Positions 1-9,413 of a stretch of 64,000 nucleotides of DNA are shown in pieces (positions within the stretch are counted from its first letter, which is position 1; each line of letters begins with the position of its first letter). The DNA comes from Streptomyces sp. MST-110588. GTDB lineage: Bacteria > Actinomycetota > Actinomycetes > Streptomycetales > Streptomycetaceae. The position numbers were made by a program, and so were the translations under genes. The stretch covers positions 1,178,001 to 1,242,000 of the forward strand of contig NZ_CP074380.1 of NCBI RefSeq assembly GCF_022695595.1, in the 5' to 3' direction. Under the pieces are notes generated by a model. The model searched no databases, was not told the origin of the DNA, and was given only the letters and a program-made list of their open reading frames with translations.

Positions 1-727
1 CGTGCAGCCGGCGGTACTTCTCCGCGTCGGCGTGCGGCTCGTCGCGGGTATTGATGATGGGGCGCTTGAGCGTGGTCTCCAGCCCCACCTCGACCTCGAA
101 GTAGTCCGCGCGCTGGCTGAGCTGGAAGCCGTGCTCGTGCCCGTCCTGGCCCAGCCCCACCCGGCCGGCGCCGGTGACGACCTGGCGGGAGACGAAGAAG
201 GGCGTCAGATGGCGCACGATGTCCGAGAAGGGCGTCTCCCGCTTCATCAGGTAGTTCTCGTGCGTCCCGTAGGAGGCGCCCTTGTTGTCGGTGTTGTTCT
301 TGTAGAGGTGGATCGGCTGGGCGCCGGGGACCTGGGCCGCGCGCTCGGCGGCCTCGGCCATGATGCGCTCGCCGGCCTTGTCCCACAGCACCGCGTCCCG
401 TGGGTTGGTGACCTCCGGAGCGCTGTACTCCGGGTGGGCGTGGTCGACGTAGAGCCGTGCCCCGTTGGTGAGGATCACGTTGGCCAGACCGATGTCCTCA
501 TCGGTGAGCTGACTGGCGTCGGCGGATTCGCGGGCGAGGTCGAAGCCTCGGGCGTCCCGCAGCGGGTTCTCCTCCTCGAAGTCCCAGCGGGCGCGTCGCG
601 CCCGGTGCATCGCCGCAGCGTAGGCGTTGACGACCTGGGACGAGGTGAGCATGGCATTGGCGTTCGGGTGGCCGGGGACGGAGATCCCGTACTCCGTCTC
701 GATTCCCATTACTCGCCGTACGGTCAT
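1..727 (-). CDS. dop: Pup deamidase/depupylase Dop (partial, C-terminus off the left edge)
   Basis: Reverse-strand reading from an ATG at 727 gives [16 protein letters not shown], then an acidic region with [18 protein letters not shown] and [14 protein letters not shown], all typical of the Dop/PafA carboxylate-amine ligase fold. The family deamidates Pup-Gln and removes Pup from proteasome substrates; the N-terminal IETEY segment carries catalytic and metal-binding acidic residues. A GGAGGG ribosome site lies just upstream of the ATG. It sits downstream of arc on the same strand, as in other actinobacterial Pup-proteasome loci, but a terminator-like hairpin separates them. Only about 242 residues are inside the window. 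Dop is preferred over PafA because of the position next to arc. Confidence 0.93.
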   Translation of the reverse strand, partial: MTVRRVMGIETEYGISVPGHPNANAMLTSSQVVNAYAAAMHRARRARWDFEEENPLRDARGFDLARESADASQLTDEDIGLANVILTNGARLYVDHAHPEYSAPEVTNPRDAVLWDKAGERIMAEAAERAAQVPGAQPIHLYKNNTDNKGASYGTHENYLMKRETPFSDIVRHLTPFFVSRQVVTGAGRVGLGQDGHEHGFQLSQRADYFEVEVGLETTLKRPIINTRDEPHADAEKYRRLH

Positions 728-955
728 GCGGCCCTCCTTGCCCGGCGGCGCCCCCGGATGGGGTCGGCGCTCAAGTACCGCTGCGCTTCCGGTCCGTATG
801 CGGTCCCCGCTCCCGCAGTGCGTGACGCGGCGGTACCGAAGAGCCTAGAACGCCTTTGCGGCGCTGGGGAGATCATTACAGTCATTGCTCCAGTCCGGTT
901 TTCCCCGCTTCATCGCCGGCTTCCCGGGGACCGCCCCTCAGGGCCCCGAAAAGCG

Positions 956-995
956 TCCGGCTGCGGACGCCCCGTGCAGGACATCCGCAGCCGGA
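956..995 (-). terminator. Hairpin after arc
   Basis: A perfect 12-bp inverted repeat, TCCGGCTGCGGA and its complement, encloses a 16-nt loop a few bases beyond the arc stop codon. There is no T-run, as is common for Streptomyces terminators. It implies that dop has its own promoter between about 728 and 955, a 228-bp stretch in which I see no gene. Confidence 0.6.
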
Positions 996-1003
996 GAGCG
1001 CTG

Positions 1004-2770
1004 TTACAGGTATTGGCCGGTATTCGCCACCGTGTCGATGGAGCGACCGGTGTCCGCGCCCTGCTTGCCGGTGACCAGCGTACGGATGTAGACGATCCGC
1101 TCGCCCTTCTTGCCGGAGATACGGGCCCAGTCGTCCGGGTTGGTGGTGTTCGGCAGGTCCTCGTTCTCCTTGAACTCATCCACGCACGCCTGGAGCAGGT
1201 GGGAGACCCGCAGGCCCTTCTGGTTGTGCTCCAGGAAGGCTTTGATCGCCATTTTCTTCGCACGCCCGACGATGTTTTCGATCATCGCGCCGGAGTTGAA
1301 GTCCTTGAAGTACAGAACTTCTTTGTCGCCGTTGGCGTAGGTGACCTCCAGGAAGCGGTTCTCCTCCGATTCCGCGTACATCTGCTCGACGACCGACTGG
1401 ATCATTCCGCTGACCGCGGCCTTGCGCGAGTCGCCGTGCTCACTGAGGTCGTCCGCGTGCAGCGGCAGCCGCTCGGTGAGGTACTTGGAGAAGATGTCCT
1501 TGGCGGCCTCGGCGTCCGGACGCTCGATCTTGATCTTCACGTCGAGGCGGCCGGGGCGCAGGATCGCCGGGTCGATCATGTCCTCCCGGTTGGAGGCACC
1601 GATCACGATGACGTTCTCCAGACCCTCCACGCCGTCGATCTCGGAGAGGAGCTGCGGGACGATGGTGTTCTCCACGTCCGAGCTCACCCCCGAGCCGCGG
1701 GTGCGGAAGAGGGAGTCCATCTCGTCGAAGAAGACGATGACGGGTGTGCCCTCGCTCGCCTTCTCCCGGGCCCGCTGGAAGACCAGCCGGATGTGCCGCT
1801 CGGTCTCACCGACGTACTTGTTGAGGAGCTCGGGGCCCTTGATGTTGAGGAAGAAGCTCTTCCCCGCGGGCTGCCCGGTCACCTCGGCGACCTTCTTGGC
1901 CAGCGAGTTGGCGACCGCCTTGGCGATGAGCGTCTTGCCGCAGCCCGGCGGGCCGTACAGCAACACACCCTTGGGCGGGCGCAGTTCGTGCTCCTTGAAC
2001 AGGTCGGGATAGAGGTACGGGAGCTCGACCGCGTCACGGATCATCTCGATCTGGCTGCCGAGACCGCCGATCTTCGTGTAGTCGATGTCCGGGACCTCTT
2101 CGAGGACCAGTTCCTCGACCTCGCTCTTGGGGATGACCTCGTACACGTAGCCGGAGCGGGGTTCGAGAAGCAGGGCGTCGCCGGGGCGGATGGTGATGTC
2201 CAGCAGGGGCTCGGCGAGCCGCACCACCCGCTCCTCGTCGGTGTGCCCGATCACCAGGGCGCGCTCGCCGTCCTCAAGGATCTCCTTGAGGGTGACGATG
2301 TCCCCGGCGTTCTCGAACTCCATGGCCTCGACCACGTTGAGTGCTTCGTTGAGCATGACCTCCTGGCCACGCCTGAGCTCATCGAGCTCGACACTGGGGC
2401 TGACGTTCACCCGGAGCTTACGGCCTCCGGTGAAGATGTCGGCCGTGCCGTCCTCGTTCGCCTGCAGGAAGACACCGAAGCCGGCCGGCGGCTGCGCGAG
2501 CCGGTCGACCTCCTCCTTGAGGGCGACGATCTGGTCGCGCGCCTCACGGAGCGTGTTGGCGAGTCGCTCGTTCTGCGCCGAAACGCCGGCCAGGTTGGTC
2601 TGCAGCTCGACGATCCGCTCTTCGAGAATCCTCGTGTGACGCGGAGAGTCGGCGAGCTTGCGTCGCAGGACGGCGATCTCCTGCTCAAGATAGGCGACCT
2701 GGCCGGCAGGGTCTTCAGACCCCCGCCCCGGCCGGATGCCGCGGTTGATGTCGTCGTCGTGGGCTGCCAC
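1004..2770 (-). CDS. arc: Proteasome-associated AAA ATPase (ARC/Mpa)
   Basis: A hexameric ATPase that recognises pupylated proteins and feeds them to the 20S proteasome. The GTG at 2770 is preferred (588 aa) because AGGAGGT lies 7 nt before it; a TTG six codons upstream has no such site. In order: N-terminal coiled coil (about 24-90) that binds Pup, OB-fold interdomain (about 95-225), AAA core with Walker A GPPGCGKT (273-280) and Walker B VIVFFDEM (344-351). The protein ends GQYL, the C-terminal tail that docks in the proteasome ring and opens its gate. It is divergent from the ferredoxin gene and followed by dop. The product is complete and highly conserved. Confidence 0.97.
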   Translation of the reverse strand: MAAHDDDINRGIRPGRGSEDPAGQVAYLEQEIAVLRRKLADSPRHTRILEERIVELQTNLAGVSAQNERLANTLREARDQIVALKEEVDRLAQPPAGFGVFLQANEDGTADIFTGGRKLRVNVSPSVELDELRRGQEVMLNEALNVVEAMEFENAGDIVTLKEILEDGERALVIGHTDEERVVRLAEPLLDITIRPGDALLLEPRSGYVYEVIPKSEVEELVLEEVPDIDYTKIGGLGSQIEMIRDAVELPYLYPDLFKEHELRPPKGVLLYGPPGCGKTLIAKAVANSLAKKVAEVTGQPAGKSFFLNIKGPELLNKYVGETERHIRLVFQRAREKASEGTPVIVFFDEMDSLFRTRGSGVSSDVENTIVPQLLSEIDGVEGLENVIVIGASNREDMIDPAILRPGRLDVKIKIERPDAEAAKDIFSKYLTERLPLHADDLSEHGDSRKAAVSGMIQSVVEQMYAESEENRFLEVTYANGDKEVLYFKDFNSGAMIENIVGRAKKMAIKAFLEHNQKGLRVSHLLQACVDEFKENEDLPNTTNPDDWARISGKKGERIVYIRTLVTGKQGADTGRSIDTVANTGQYL

Positions 2771-3011
2771 GGTCCTCACCTCCTCCAAGGGGAGCTGGAC
2801 GCTTCCTGACCCTACCTGGGCCGGTGCAGGTTGAAACCCCTAGATCGAAAAGACTGTCGGGGTGTGTCCGATCTTCACCCTTGCGCACGTCCTCACAGCA
2901 GGGGAATACCCACCCAGCAACATCAGAAAGCGACCGGTTGTATCGTCGAGTCGGTCAACACCCGTCAGGGCTGGCCCCATTTGATTCACGTACGCAGGAA
3001 CGGCAGGCGAC

Positions 3012-3299
3012 ATGACCGCGCAGGACGAAGCTCTAGAGGTGTGGATCGACCAGGATCTGTGCACCGGTGACGGCATCTGTGCGCAATACGCCCCAGAAGT
3101 CTTCGAACTCGACATCGACGGGCTGGCCTACGTCAAGAGCCCCGAGGACGAACTGCTGCAGGACAAGGGCGCCACAACACCCGTACCGCTGCCGCTGCTC
3201 AATGACGTACGGGACTCCGCCAAGGACTGTCCCGGCGACTGCATCCATGTACGTCGTATTTCGGACGGGGTCGAGGTGTACGGCCCCGACGCCGAGTAG
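3012..3299 (+). CDS. Ferredoxin, 3Fe-4S type
   Basis: A 95-aa acidic protein with Cys17-x5-Cys23 and a distal Cys73-Pro, the spacing of actinobacterial 3Fe-4S ferredoxins in which Asp20 replaces the fourth cluster cysteine. An extra Cys77 follows in CPGDC. Such ferredoxins pass electrons to cytochromes P450 or other oxidoreductases, but no P450 lies nearby and the partner is unknown. The gene is divergent from arc, an arrangement I recall from other streptomycetes. It converges with the next gene only 15 bp beyond its stop. Confidence 0.9.
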   Translation: MTAQDEALEVWIDQDLCTGDGICAQYAPEVFELDIDGLAYVKSPEDELLQDKGATTPVPLPLLNDVRDSAKDCPGDCIHVRRISDGVEVYGPDAE

Positions 3300-3314
3300 A
3301 CGGCCCGTAGTCGA

Positions 3315-3944
3315 TCACGCACGCTGCGTAGCCACCCCCGGGGTGACCGCGCTGCGCACGAACTCGCCCTCACGCCACCGCCACTTGACGCTGTCGCGCA
3401 CATCCGGACAGCACTGAGGGACATCGGCCGAGGAGTAGCCCACGAGCGTCGCCCGGATCGCGGCGGCGCCGTCGGCGGGCCGGCCGTCGCCCTCGGGCCT
3501 TTCGAGGCCGAACCCCTCGACGCCGCGCTTGTCCGAGGGCGCGAGCAAGGTGGCCACGATGCGGACCGCGGAGCCGCGGGCCGCCGCCCGGGCCAGGACG
3601 TAGATGCCGCTGGGCGGCGTCCCGGCCTCCGTGTGGCAGCGTACGACGGCGACCGTCTCGGGACGCCCGTCACCGTCGAGATCACCGGAGGCCCGCCGCA
3701 CCACGTCGGGCCGGTTCGGGCCGCAGTCGATCGGGTACGTCACCGCCTGCGGACCAGGAGCCGGAGCCGCCTCGCCGGGCGCGGAGCCCCGGGACGTGGC
3801 CGTGGCGTCGGCAGGACGGAGGAAGGACGAGCCCGCCACGACCGCCGCGAGGGCCGCGGCGGTGACGAGCCAGTGCACCGCGCGGGTACGGGTGTGCGGG
3901 AGGTCCTGGCCGTACGGAAGGTCCTGGCCTGCCGAGAACTGCAC
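3315..3944 (-). CDS. Secreted or membrane-anchored protein with a DLDGDGRPE repeat motif
   Basis: The GTG at 3944 is chosen because AGGAG lies 9 nt upstream; this gives 209 aa. A hydrophobic segment, VHWLVTAAALAAVVAGSSFL (about residues 22-41), looks like an uncleaved signal anchor or signal peptide. The exported part contains the Ca-binding-loop-like SGDLDGDGRPETV of FG-GAP/VCBS-type repeats, four cysteines and CCPDVRD near the end. It is conserved in streptomycetes as a hypothetical secreted protein. I cannot assign a function beyond an extracellular location. Confidence 0.8.
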   Translation of the reverse strand: MQFSAGQDLPYGQDLPHTRTRAVHWLVTAAALAAVVAGSSFLRPADATATSRGSAPGEAAPAPGPQAVTYPIDCGPNRPDVVRRASGDLDGDGRPETVAVVRCHTEAGTPPSGIYVLARAAARGSAVRIVATLLAPSDKRGVEGFGLERPEGDGRPADGAAAIRATLVGYSSADVPQCCPDVRDSVKWRWREGEFVRSAVTPGVATQRA

Positions 3945-4185
3945 GCGCGATAACTCCTGTGAAGAGCTGTGGCGATGGGGGTGCCCAGCATCGTTCCACA
4001 GGGCGGGGCCCGGGGGGAACAACCCGGGCCGGGTTTTGCCCGACGAACAGAAAAGCAGGCGAACGGGGCCGGGCGGCGCATATGAGCGGACACGAGGGGC
4101 GGGGCGGTAAAGGGGCCGACGATGCGGGCGTGCCACACATCACGACCGCCCCGCTGCCCCGCCGCCCCACCGCCGGAACGGCGAA

Positions 4186-4227
4186 GCGCCGCCGTGGGCC
4201 CCCGTTCGGGGAACTCCACGGCGGCGC
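4186..4227 (-). terminator. Hairpin after trmI
   Basis: Twelve-base arms GCGCCGCCGTGG and its exact complement enclose a loop that can itself pair (CCCCCG with CGGGG). It lies 90 bp past the trmI stop codon on the minus strand. The rest of the 373-bp space 3945-4317 shows no gene. Confidence 0.65.
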
Positions 4228-4317
4228 CCAGTCCTTCAAGTCCGTACATACGGACAATGGGCCACTGCCGACCGCCGGCGGTCGGCTGCGAGCTGTGGCC
4301 CCTCGGCCACCGGCAGG

Positions 4318-5226
4318 TCAGCCGCGCTCGGCGGAGCCGCTGGTGCTGCCCGGACCCGTGTAGTCCTCGCCGTACGCGCCCTTGGCGGGCCGGCGCCGGC
4401 GCAGCGGCGGCTCGACGCCGTCCGCGAGCCGGCGGGCGGTCAGCAGGAAGCCCGTGTGGCCGATCATGCGGTGGTCGGGGCGGACGGCCAGACCCTCTAC
4501 GTGCCAGGTACGGACCATGGTCTCCCAGGCCGACGGCTCGTTGAAGGTGCCGTGCTCACGGATGGCCTCGACGGTACGGGCCATCTGCGTGGTCGTCGCC
4601 ACGTACGCACACAGGATGCCGCCCGGGACGAGCGCCTTGGAGACGGCCTCCAGGCACTCCCAGGGGGCGAGCATGTCCAGAATGACCCGGTCGACGTCGG
4701 TGTCGGAGAGATTGTCCTGGAGGTCACCGACGGTGAGGGTCCACGCGGGGTGCGGGCCGCCGAAGTAGCGCTCCACGTTCTGCGTGGCGATCTCGGCGAA
4801 GTCGGCCCGTCGCTCGTACGAGTGGAGCATGCCCTGATCGCCGATGGCACGCAGCAGGAAACTGCTGAGCGAGCCGGACCCCACCCCCGCCTCGACGACG
4901 CGGGCGCCGGGGAAGATGTCGGCCATCGCCAGGATCTGCCCCGCGTCCTTGGGGTAGACCACGGCGGCACCGCGGGGCATGGACAGGACGTAGTCGGGGA
5001 GCAGCGGGCGCAGCGCGAGGTAGGCGACGTTCCCGGTGGTACGGACAACACTGCCCTCGGGAGCACCGATCAGCTCGTCGTGGGGGAAGGCTCCCTTATG
5101 GGTGTGGAAGCTCTTGCCCTCTTCGAGCGTGAAGGTGTAGTGGCGTCCCTTGGGGTCGGTGAGCTGGACCTGGTCCCCGACCTTGAAGGGCCCGCGACGG
5201 CGGGCGGCACCGGTCGGTTCGGACAT
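4318..5226 (-). CDS. trmI: tRNA (adenine-58-N1)-methyltransferase
   Basis: A 302-aa class I SAM methyltransferase of the TrmI/Trm61 family, which makes m1A58 in the tRNA T-loop. The N-terminal small beta-domain (about 14-75) is followed by the Rossmann core with motif I VVEAGVGSGSLS (110-121), VGDLQDN and VILDMLAPWECLE; the C-terminus is an Arg-rich tail. Actinobacterial homologues are homotetramers and, from memory, lie near the proteasome genes, as here. The ATG at 5226 begins MSEPTGAARRRGPF, typical of streptomycete homologues. Confidence 0.95.
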   Translation of the reverse strand: MSEPTGAARRRGPFKVGDQVQLTDPKGRHYTFTLEEGKSFHTHKGAFPHDELIGAPEGSVVRTTGNVAYLALRPLLPDYVLSMPRGAAVVYPKDAGQILAMADIFPGARVVEAGVGSGSLSSFLLRAIGDQGMLHSYERRADFAEIATQNVERYFGGPHPAWTLTVGDLQDNLSDTDVDRVILDMLAPWECLEAVSKALVPGGILCAYVATTTQMARTVEAIREHGTFNEPSAWETMVRTWHVEGLAVRPDHRMIGHTGFLLTARRLADGVEPPLRRRRPAKGAYGEDYTGPGSTSGSAERG

Positions 5227-5356
5227 GTGACCAGCCTACCGGGCGCACGGACCGCTCCGTACCAGGGCGGGAGGCCGGGGCTGTGGGCCGTGCGGGTGGG
5301 TGGCCGCGGGGCGGGTGGCCGAGCGGTGGGCAGTCGGGCGGGTTGGTGTGAGGAGG

Positions 5357-5393
5357 CCGGGCTGTCCGCATACGGAGGCCGACGGTACGCGGC
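5357..5393. repeat. 37-bp direct repeat, copy 1
   Basis: Begins CCGGGCTGTCCGCATACGGA and recurs at 5589-5625 with a single base change. It is part of a larger imperfect duplication that fills the 609-bp non-coding space between the M50 protease gene and trmI. Confidence 0.8.
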
Positions 5394-5429
5394 GGGGGGT
5401 ACGCGGCGGGCGGGCGATCGCCGGGCTGT

Positions 5430-5501
5430 GCGCCTAGAGGGCAAATCGAACGCGCCTTGTCCCCCGACCGGGGTTACCCGCAGGGGCCGGCCGGGAACCG
5501 T
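5430..5501. repeat. 72-bp direct repeat, copy 1
   Basis: Begins GCGCCTAGAGGGCAAATCGA and ends CCGGCCGGGAACCGT. It matches 5699-5771 with two substitutions and one inserted G. No coding function is seen; the unit contains short self-complementary stretches (CCCCCGACCGGGG). Confidence 0.85.
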
Positions 5502-5588
5502 CCGATGCGGGGCGCGGCCAAGGCTGAGCGGGCGACCGCCGGGCTGTCGGCAACGGGGCCGGGCGGTCGGGGACTGGACCGGCAGGCA

Positions 5589-5625
5589 CCGGGCTGTCCG
5601 CATACGGAGACCGACGGTACGCGGC
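5589..5625. repeat. 37-bp direct repeat, copy 2
   Basis: Partner of 5357-5393. The 232-bp offset between the 37-bp copies and the 269-bp offset between the 72-bp copies differ, so the duplicated segment has since gained or lost about 37 bp. Confidence 0.8.
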
Positions 5626-5698
5626 TGGGCGGGCGACCGCCGGGCTGGACGCGTACGGACGCCGGCGGCGAGGGCTGGGCGGGCTACTGCCCGGCTGA

Positions 5699-5771
5699 GC
5701 GCCTACAGGGCAAATCGAACGCGACTTGTCCCCCGACCGGGGGTTACCCGCAGGGGCCGGCCGGGAACCGT
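5699..5771. repeat. 72-bp direct repeat, copy 2
   Basis: Partner of 5430-5501, ending about 65 bp past the stop codon of the M50 protease gene, so it may lie in that gene's 3' transcript end. Confidence 0.85.
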
Positions 5772-5835
5772 GCGGCGCGGGACGCGACGGGTGCGGCGGG
5801 GGCGGGGGCTCAAGGTGGGTGGGGTGGGGCAGGGC

Positions 5836-7155
5836 TCAGGAGGGGCGGGCCATGGCGGCTACGAAGGCTCGTTCCACGTCCGCCGTGGACAGGACGCCGT
5901 AGATCTCGCCGGTCTCCTCCACCACCAGGTATTCCGTCGCGGGGGTCGCGCGCAGGTAGTTCAGGAGGTCCTCACCGGCCAGTTCGGCCGAGACCCGCAT
6001 GCCCTCCTTGAGGTCCTGGGCGAGGCCGCTCACCGTCACCCACGGCCGGCGGTGCTCGGGGACGCCGACGATCGCCGCCTCACGGACGACGGCGGTCGGG
6101 CCGCCCTGGCGGTCCACCACGACGAGCGCGCGGGCGCCGTCCTCCTGGGCCCGGCGCAGTGCCTCGGACAGCGGCGTGTCGGCCTCGACGGGGACGGCGC
6201 GCCGGGTGAGCGTACGGGCGCGCAGGTCGGGCAGCCGCTCCCGGAGCCGGGCCATGCGCAGGCTGTTGCCCGCGCCGGTCCAGATGATGGCCGCCAGGAT
6301 CGCCGCGAGCAGGGCGTCGGTGAGGGAGTCGGCGCCGCCGATCTCGGGGCGGGCGTTGCCCAGCGCCCCGGTGTGGGTGAGCAGCGGCAGGCCGATCAGT
6401 ACGGTGATGGCCAGCGCACGGCCGACCCACGCCGCCGCGACGGTGCCGGCCATCGGCTTGCCGGTGATCTTCCAGACGACGGCGCGCAGCATCCGGCCGC
6501 CGTCCAGCGGCAGGCCGGGCAGCAGGTTGAAGATCGCGACGATGAGGTTGGAGATCATCAGGCCGGCGAGCAGCACGCCGGGGACCGTAGCGGGTTCGAC
6601 CAGCTTCATCCCGCCATAGAAGGCGCCCGCCAGGACCAGCGAGAGCAGCGGGCCGACGAAGGCCAGCACGAATTCGCGGCCGGGGCTCTCGGACTCCTTC
6701 TCGATCTCCGACACCCCGCCGAAGAACTGGAGCTGGATCCGGCGTACGGGGAGCTTGAAGCGCAGCGCGGCGACGGTGTGCGCGAGCTCGTGGACCAGTA
6801 CGGAGGCGTAGAAGGCGACGGCGAAGAAGAGCGAGACGAGGTAGCGGGCGCCGCCCAGTTCCGGCAGGACGCGTTCGAGCTGGCCGCCGAAGACCCAGGT
6901 GATCAGGGCCGCGACCACGAACCAGCTCGGGGCGACGTAGACGGGCACGCCGAAGGGGCGGCCCATGAGGATGCCGCCGCCGGGCTTCTTCCCCTGGCCC
7001 GGGTCCTTCGGCGCGCCGGAGGACCCGGAAGGTCCGGTTGCCCCGGAAGCCTCGGGCGGGCCGGGCGGCTGGGGCCGCGCCGACCCCTGGGGCTGCGCGG
7101 GCCTTTGAGGCTGCGCGGGCTCCTGGGTCTCCTGCGGCTTCCCGCTGTCGTCCAC
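5836..7155 (-). CDS. M50 (site-2 type) metalloprotease with C-terminal CBS domains
   Basis: A 439-aa intramembrane zinc protease. A Pro/Gln/Gly-rich cytosolic N-tail (1-60) precedes the membrane core. Zinc motif HELAH (122-126) is in one membrane segment, and the third ligand is in NLLPGLPLDGGR (210-221, Asp218). Two CBS domains (about 310-439) follow and may sense nucleotides. The family clips membrane-bound substrates such as anti-sigma factors; the substrate here is unknown. Translation starts at GTG 7155 behind GAGGGGAC. The gene is divergent from the RecB-like nuclease gene. Confidence 0.92.
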   Translation of the reverse strand: MDDSGKPQETQEPAQPQRPAQPQGSARPQPPGPPEASGATGPSGSSGAPKDPGQGKKPGGGILMGRPFGVPVYVAPSWFVVAALITWVFGGQLERVLPELGGARYLVSLFFAVAFYASVLVHELAHTVAALRFKLPVRRIQLQFFGGVSEIEKESESPGREFVLAFVGPLLSLVLAGAFYGGMKLVEPATVPGVLLAGLMISNLIVAIFNLLPGLPLDGGRMLRAVVWKITGKPMAGTVAAAWVGRALAITVLIGLPLLTHTGALGNARPEIGGADSLTDALLAAILAAIIWTGAGNSLRMARLRERLPDLRARTLTRRAVPVEADTPLSEALRRAQEDGARALVVVDRQGGPTAVVREAAIVGVPEHRRPWVTVSGLAQDLKEGMRVSAELAGEDLLNYLRATPATEYLVVEETGEIYGVLSTADVERAFVAAMARPS

Positions 7156-7265
7156 GGTGTCCCCTCGTCGAATGCGTCTTCACACCTGTCTGGCGCGGTC
7201 CCACGATCATGCAGGGCAAAAGGGTCTGGCGTCGATGGTATGCGGAGCGCTTCGCGGTGATCCGC

Positions 7266-7295
7266 GTCTCGGTTCGTCTCGGTTCGTCTCGGTTC
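7266..7295. repeat. Three 10-bp tandem repeats
   Basis: Three perfect copies of GTCTCGGTTC lie in the 250-bp space between the divergent M50 protease and nuclease genes. The 10-bp period places them on one face of the helix, so a regulator site is possible, but simple slippage is equally likely. Confidence 0.55.
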
Positions 7296-7405
7296 CATGG
7301 TGACGCTTCCCGGCCTTGGGGGACGCGGGTGGTGGCCTTGCCGGACGTCGTCCCGTCCTCCGCGGATGCGGGGACTGTCAGTGCGGGGCCGTAGGGTCGT
7401 ATGCC

Positions 7406-8566
7406 ATGGGAACGAGCACCGAGAAGGCCGGGCAGGCCGACGTGGACGCCGAGGAGGCCGGACCGGCCGGCGGGGAGGGTCCGGACGGCAGGACCGGCAC
7501 GGGCGGCACGGGCGGCGCGGGCGGCACAGGCAGCGTGGGCGGCCCGGCCGGCGGGAACGGGCCGGGCGGCGGCGCGGCGGCGGGCGGGCCGCGTGACGCG
7601 TCGTACGCCGGAAACGAAGGCCCCGCGGCCGGTCCGTCCCTCACGCAGGCCGAAGCCCGGGCCGCCACACCGGAGGGCGTCGCGCCGGAGGGTGTCGCGC
7701 CGGAGGGCGTCCGGGCGAGCGCGCCGGTGGCGCTCTCCCCGTCCCGCGCGAGTGACTTCATGCAGTGCCCGTTGCTGTACCGCTTCCGCGTGATCGACAA
7801 GCTGCCGGAGAAGCCCAGCGCCGCCGCCACCCGCGGCACGGTCGTGCACGCGGTGCTGGAGCGCCTCTTCGACGTCCCGGCGGCACGGCGTACGGCTCCC
7901 GGCGCGCGCGCCATGGTGCCCGGTGAGTGGGAGAAGCTGCTGGCCAAGCGGCCGGAGCTGGCCGAGCTGTTCGAGGACGACCCGGACGGCGAGCGGCTGG
8001 CGCGGTGGCTGGCGGAGGCCGAGGCGCTGGTCGAGCGGTGGTTCACGCTGGAGGACCCGACCCGGCTGGAGCCCGCGGACCGCGAGCTGTACGTGGAGAC
8101 GGTGCTGGAGTCCGGCCTTCAGTTGCGCGGTTTCATCGACCGGGTCGACGTGGCGCCGACCGGCGAGGTGCGCCTGGTCGACTACAAGACGGGCAAGGCC
8201 CCCCGTCCGGAGTACGCCGAGGGCGCGCTCTTCCAGATGAAGTTCTACGCCCTGGTCGTGTGGCGGCTGCGCGGCCAGGTGCCCCGCCGGCTCCAGCTCG
8301 TGTACCTGGGCAGCGGTGACGTCCTGACGTACGACCCGAGTGAGGCCGACCTGCGGCGGGTGGAGCGCAAACTGCTGGCGCTGTGGGAGGCGATCCGGCG
8401 GGCGACGGCCAGCGGCGACTGGCGGCCCCGGCCGACCAAGTTGTGCGGTTGGTGCGACCACCAGGCCCGCTGTCCCGAATTCGGCGGCACTCCCCCGGTG
8501 TACCCGCTGCCGGTCCGCCCGGCGGTCGCCGATGGTGATCAGCAGGGCAGAATGGAGCCGGTCTAA
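7406..8566 (+). CDS. RecB-family PD-(D/E)XK nuclease with Fe-S cysteines
   Basis: About 386 aa if started at ATG 7406; the first 105 residues are Gly/Ala-rich and poorly conserved, so the true start could be further in. The nuclease domain shows RGTVVHAVLERLF, GFIDRVD and VRLVDYKTGK, which carry the metal-binding Asp and catalytic Lys of the PD-(D/E)XK fold. A Cys in FMQCPLLYRFR together with CGWCDHQARC near the end matches the four-Cys 4Fe-4S arrangement of AddB/RecB-type nucleases. It probably processes DNA ends in repair. It ends 13 bp before the response regulator gene, suggesting one transcript. Confidence 0.9.
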   Translation: MGTSTEKAGQADVDAEEAGPAGGEGPDGRTGTGGTGGAGGTGSVGGPAGGNGPGGGAAAGGPRDASYAGNEGPAAGPSLTQAEARAATPEGVAPEGVAPEGVRASAPVALSPSRASDFMQCPLLYRFRVIDKLPEKPSAAATRGTVVHAVLERLFDVPAARRTAPGARAMVPGEWEKLLAKRPELAELFEDDPDGERLARWLAEAEALVERWFTLEDPTRLEPADRELYVETVLESGLQLRGFIDRVDVAPTGEVRLVDYKTGKAPRPEYAEGALFQMKFYALVVWRLRGQVPRRLQLVYLGSGDVLTYDPSEADLRRVERKLLALWEAIRRATASGDWRPRPTKLCGWCDHQARCPEFGGTPPVYPLPVRPAVADGDQQGRMEPV

Positions 8567-8579
8567 CTAAGGAGAACCT

Positions 8580-9254
8580 GTGGCTATCCGCGTCCTGCTG
8601 GTCGACGACCAGCCGTTGCTGCGTACCGGTTTCCGGATGATCCTGGAGGCCGAGCAGGACCTCGCGGTCGTCGGTGAGGCGGGCGACGGCCTGCAGGCCC
8701 TGGACCAGGTGCGGGCGCTGCAGCCCGACGTGGTGCTGATGGACATCCGGATGCCGCGGATGGACGGGGTCGAGGCCACCCGTCAGATCACCGGGCCGGC
8801 GAAGGACGGTCCCGCCAAGGTGCTGGTGCTGACGACCTTCGGCCTGGACGAGTACGTGGTCGAGGCGCTGCGCGCGGGGGCCAGCGGTTTTCTCCTGAAG
8901 GACGCGCCGGCCAACGAGCTGGTCCAGGCGATCCGGGTGGTGGCGGCCGGCGAGGCGATGCTCGCGCCGAGCATCACGCGCCGGCTGCTGGACAAGTACG
9001 CCGGGCACCTGCCCTCCGGTGAGGAGCCGATGCCCGACACCCTGCATACCCTGACCGAGCGGGAGGTCGAGGTGCTCAAGCTGGTCGCGCGCGGGCTGTC
9101 GAACGCGGAGATCGCCGCGGACCTCTTCGTCAGCGAGACGACGGTCAAGACCCATGTCGGGCATGTGCTCACCAAGCTGGGGCTGCGCGACCGGGTGCAG
9201 GCGGCGGTGTACGCGTACGAGAGCGGACTGGTGCGCCCCGGGGGCGGGCAGTAG
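8580..9254 (+). CDS. NarL/FixJ-family response regulator
   Basis: A 224-aa two-domain regulator. The receiver domain has Asp9/Asp10, phospho-acceptor Asp55 in VVLMDIRMP and the switch Lys in FLLKDA. The LuxR-type helix-turn-helix (about 155-215) contains LTEREVEVLKLVARGLSNAE. The GTG at 8580 follows AAGGAG by 5 nt. No histidine kinase is adjacent, so the cognate kinase must be elsewhere or the regulator is an orphan. Confidence 0.93.
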   Translation: MAIRVLLVDDQPLLRTGFRMILEAEQDLAVVGEAGDGLQALDQVRALQPDVVLMDIRMPRMDGVEATRQITGPAKDGPAKVLVLTTFGLDEYVVEALRAGASGFLLKDAPANELVQAIRVVAAGEAMLAPSITRRLLDKYAGHLPSGEEPMPDTLHTLTEREVEVLKLVARGLSNAEIAADLFVSETTVKTHVGHVLTKLGLRDRVQAAVYAYESGLVRPGGGQ

Positions 9255-9346
9255 GCGCGGCGGACGCAGGACGCAGCGGGCGGCCGGGCGCCGGAGCAGC
9301 AGATGCTGTGGATCTTCGGCCTGGAGCACCGCAGCACCGGAGCACC

Positions 9347-9385
9347 GATGAGGGCTCACCGGCAGCATGCCGGTGAGCCCTCATC
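9347..9385. terminator. Strong bidirectional terminator hairpin
   Basis: A perfect 18-bp stem starting GATGAGGGCTCACCGGCA with a 3-nt loop lies between the stop codons of the convergent response-regulator and binding-protein genes, so it can serve both. Confidence 0.85.
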
Positions 9386-9413
9386 TCATATGCGCTGCGT
9401 GCGCTGTGGGAGG

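Noticed and set aside
2..2809. Long plus-strand open frame (935 codons) opposite dop and arc
   Set aside because: It is the antisense of two highly conserved genes. High GC makes such frames common, and the protein has no recognisable domain.
4456..8461. Long frames on both strands across trmI, the repeats and the M50 protease gene
   Set aside because: They pass through repetitive non-coding DNA and antisense of trmI or the protease, without domains.
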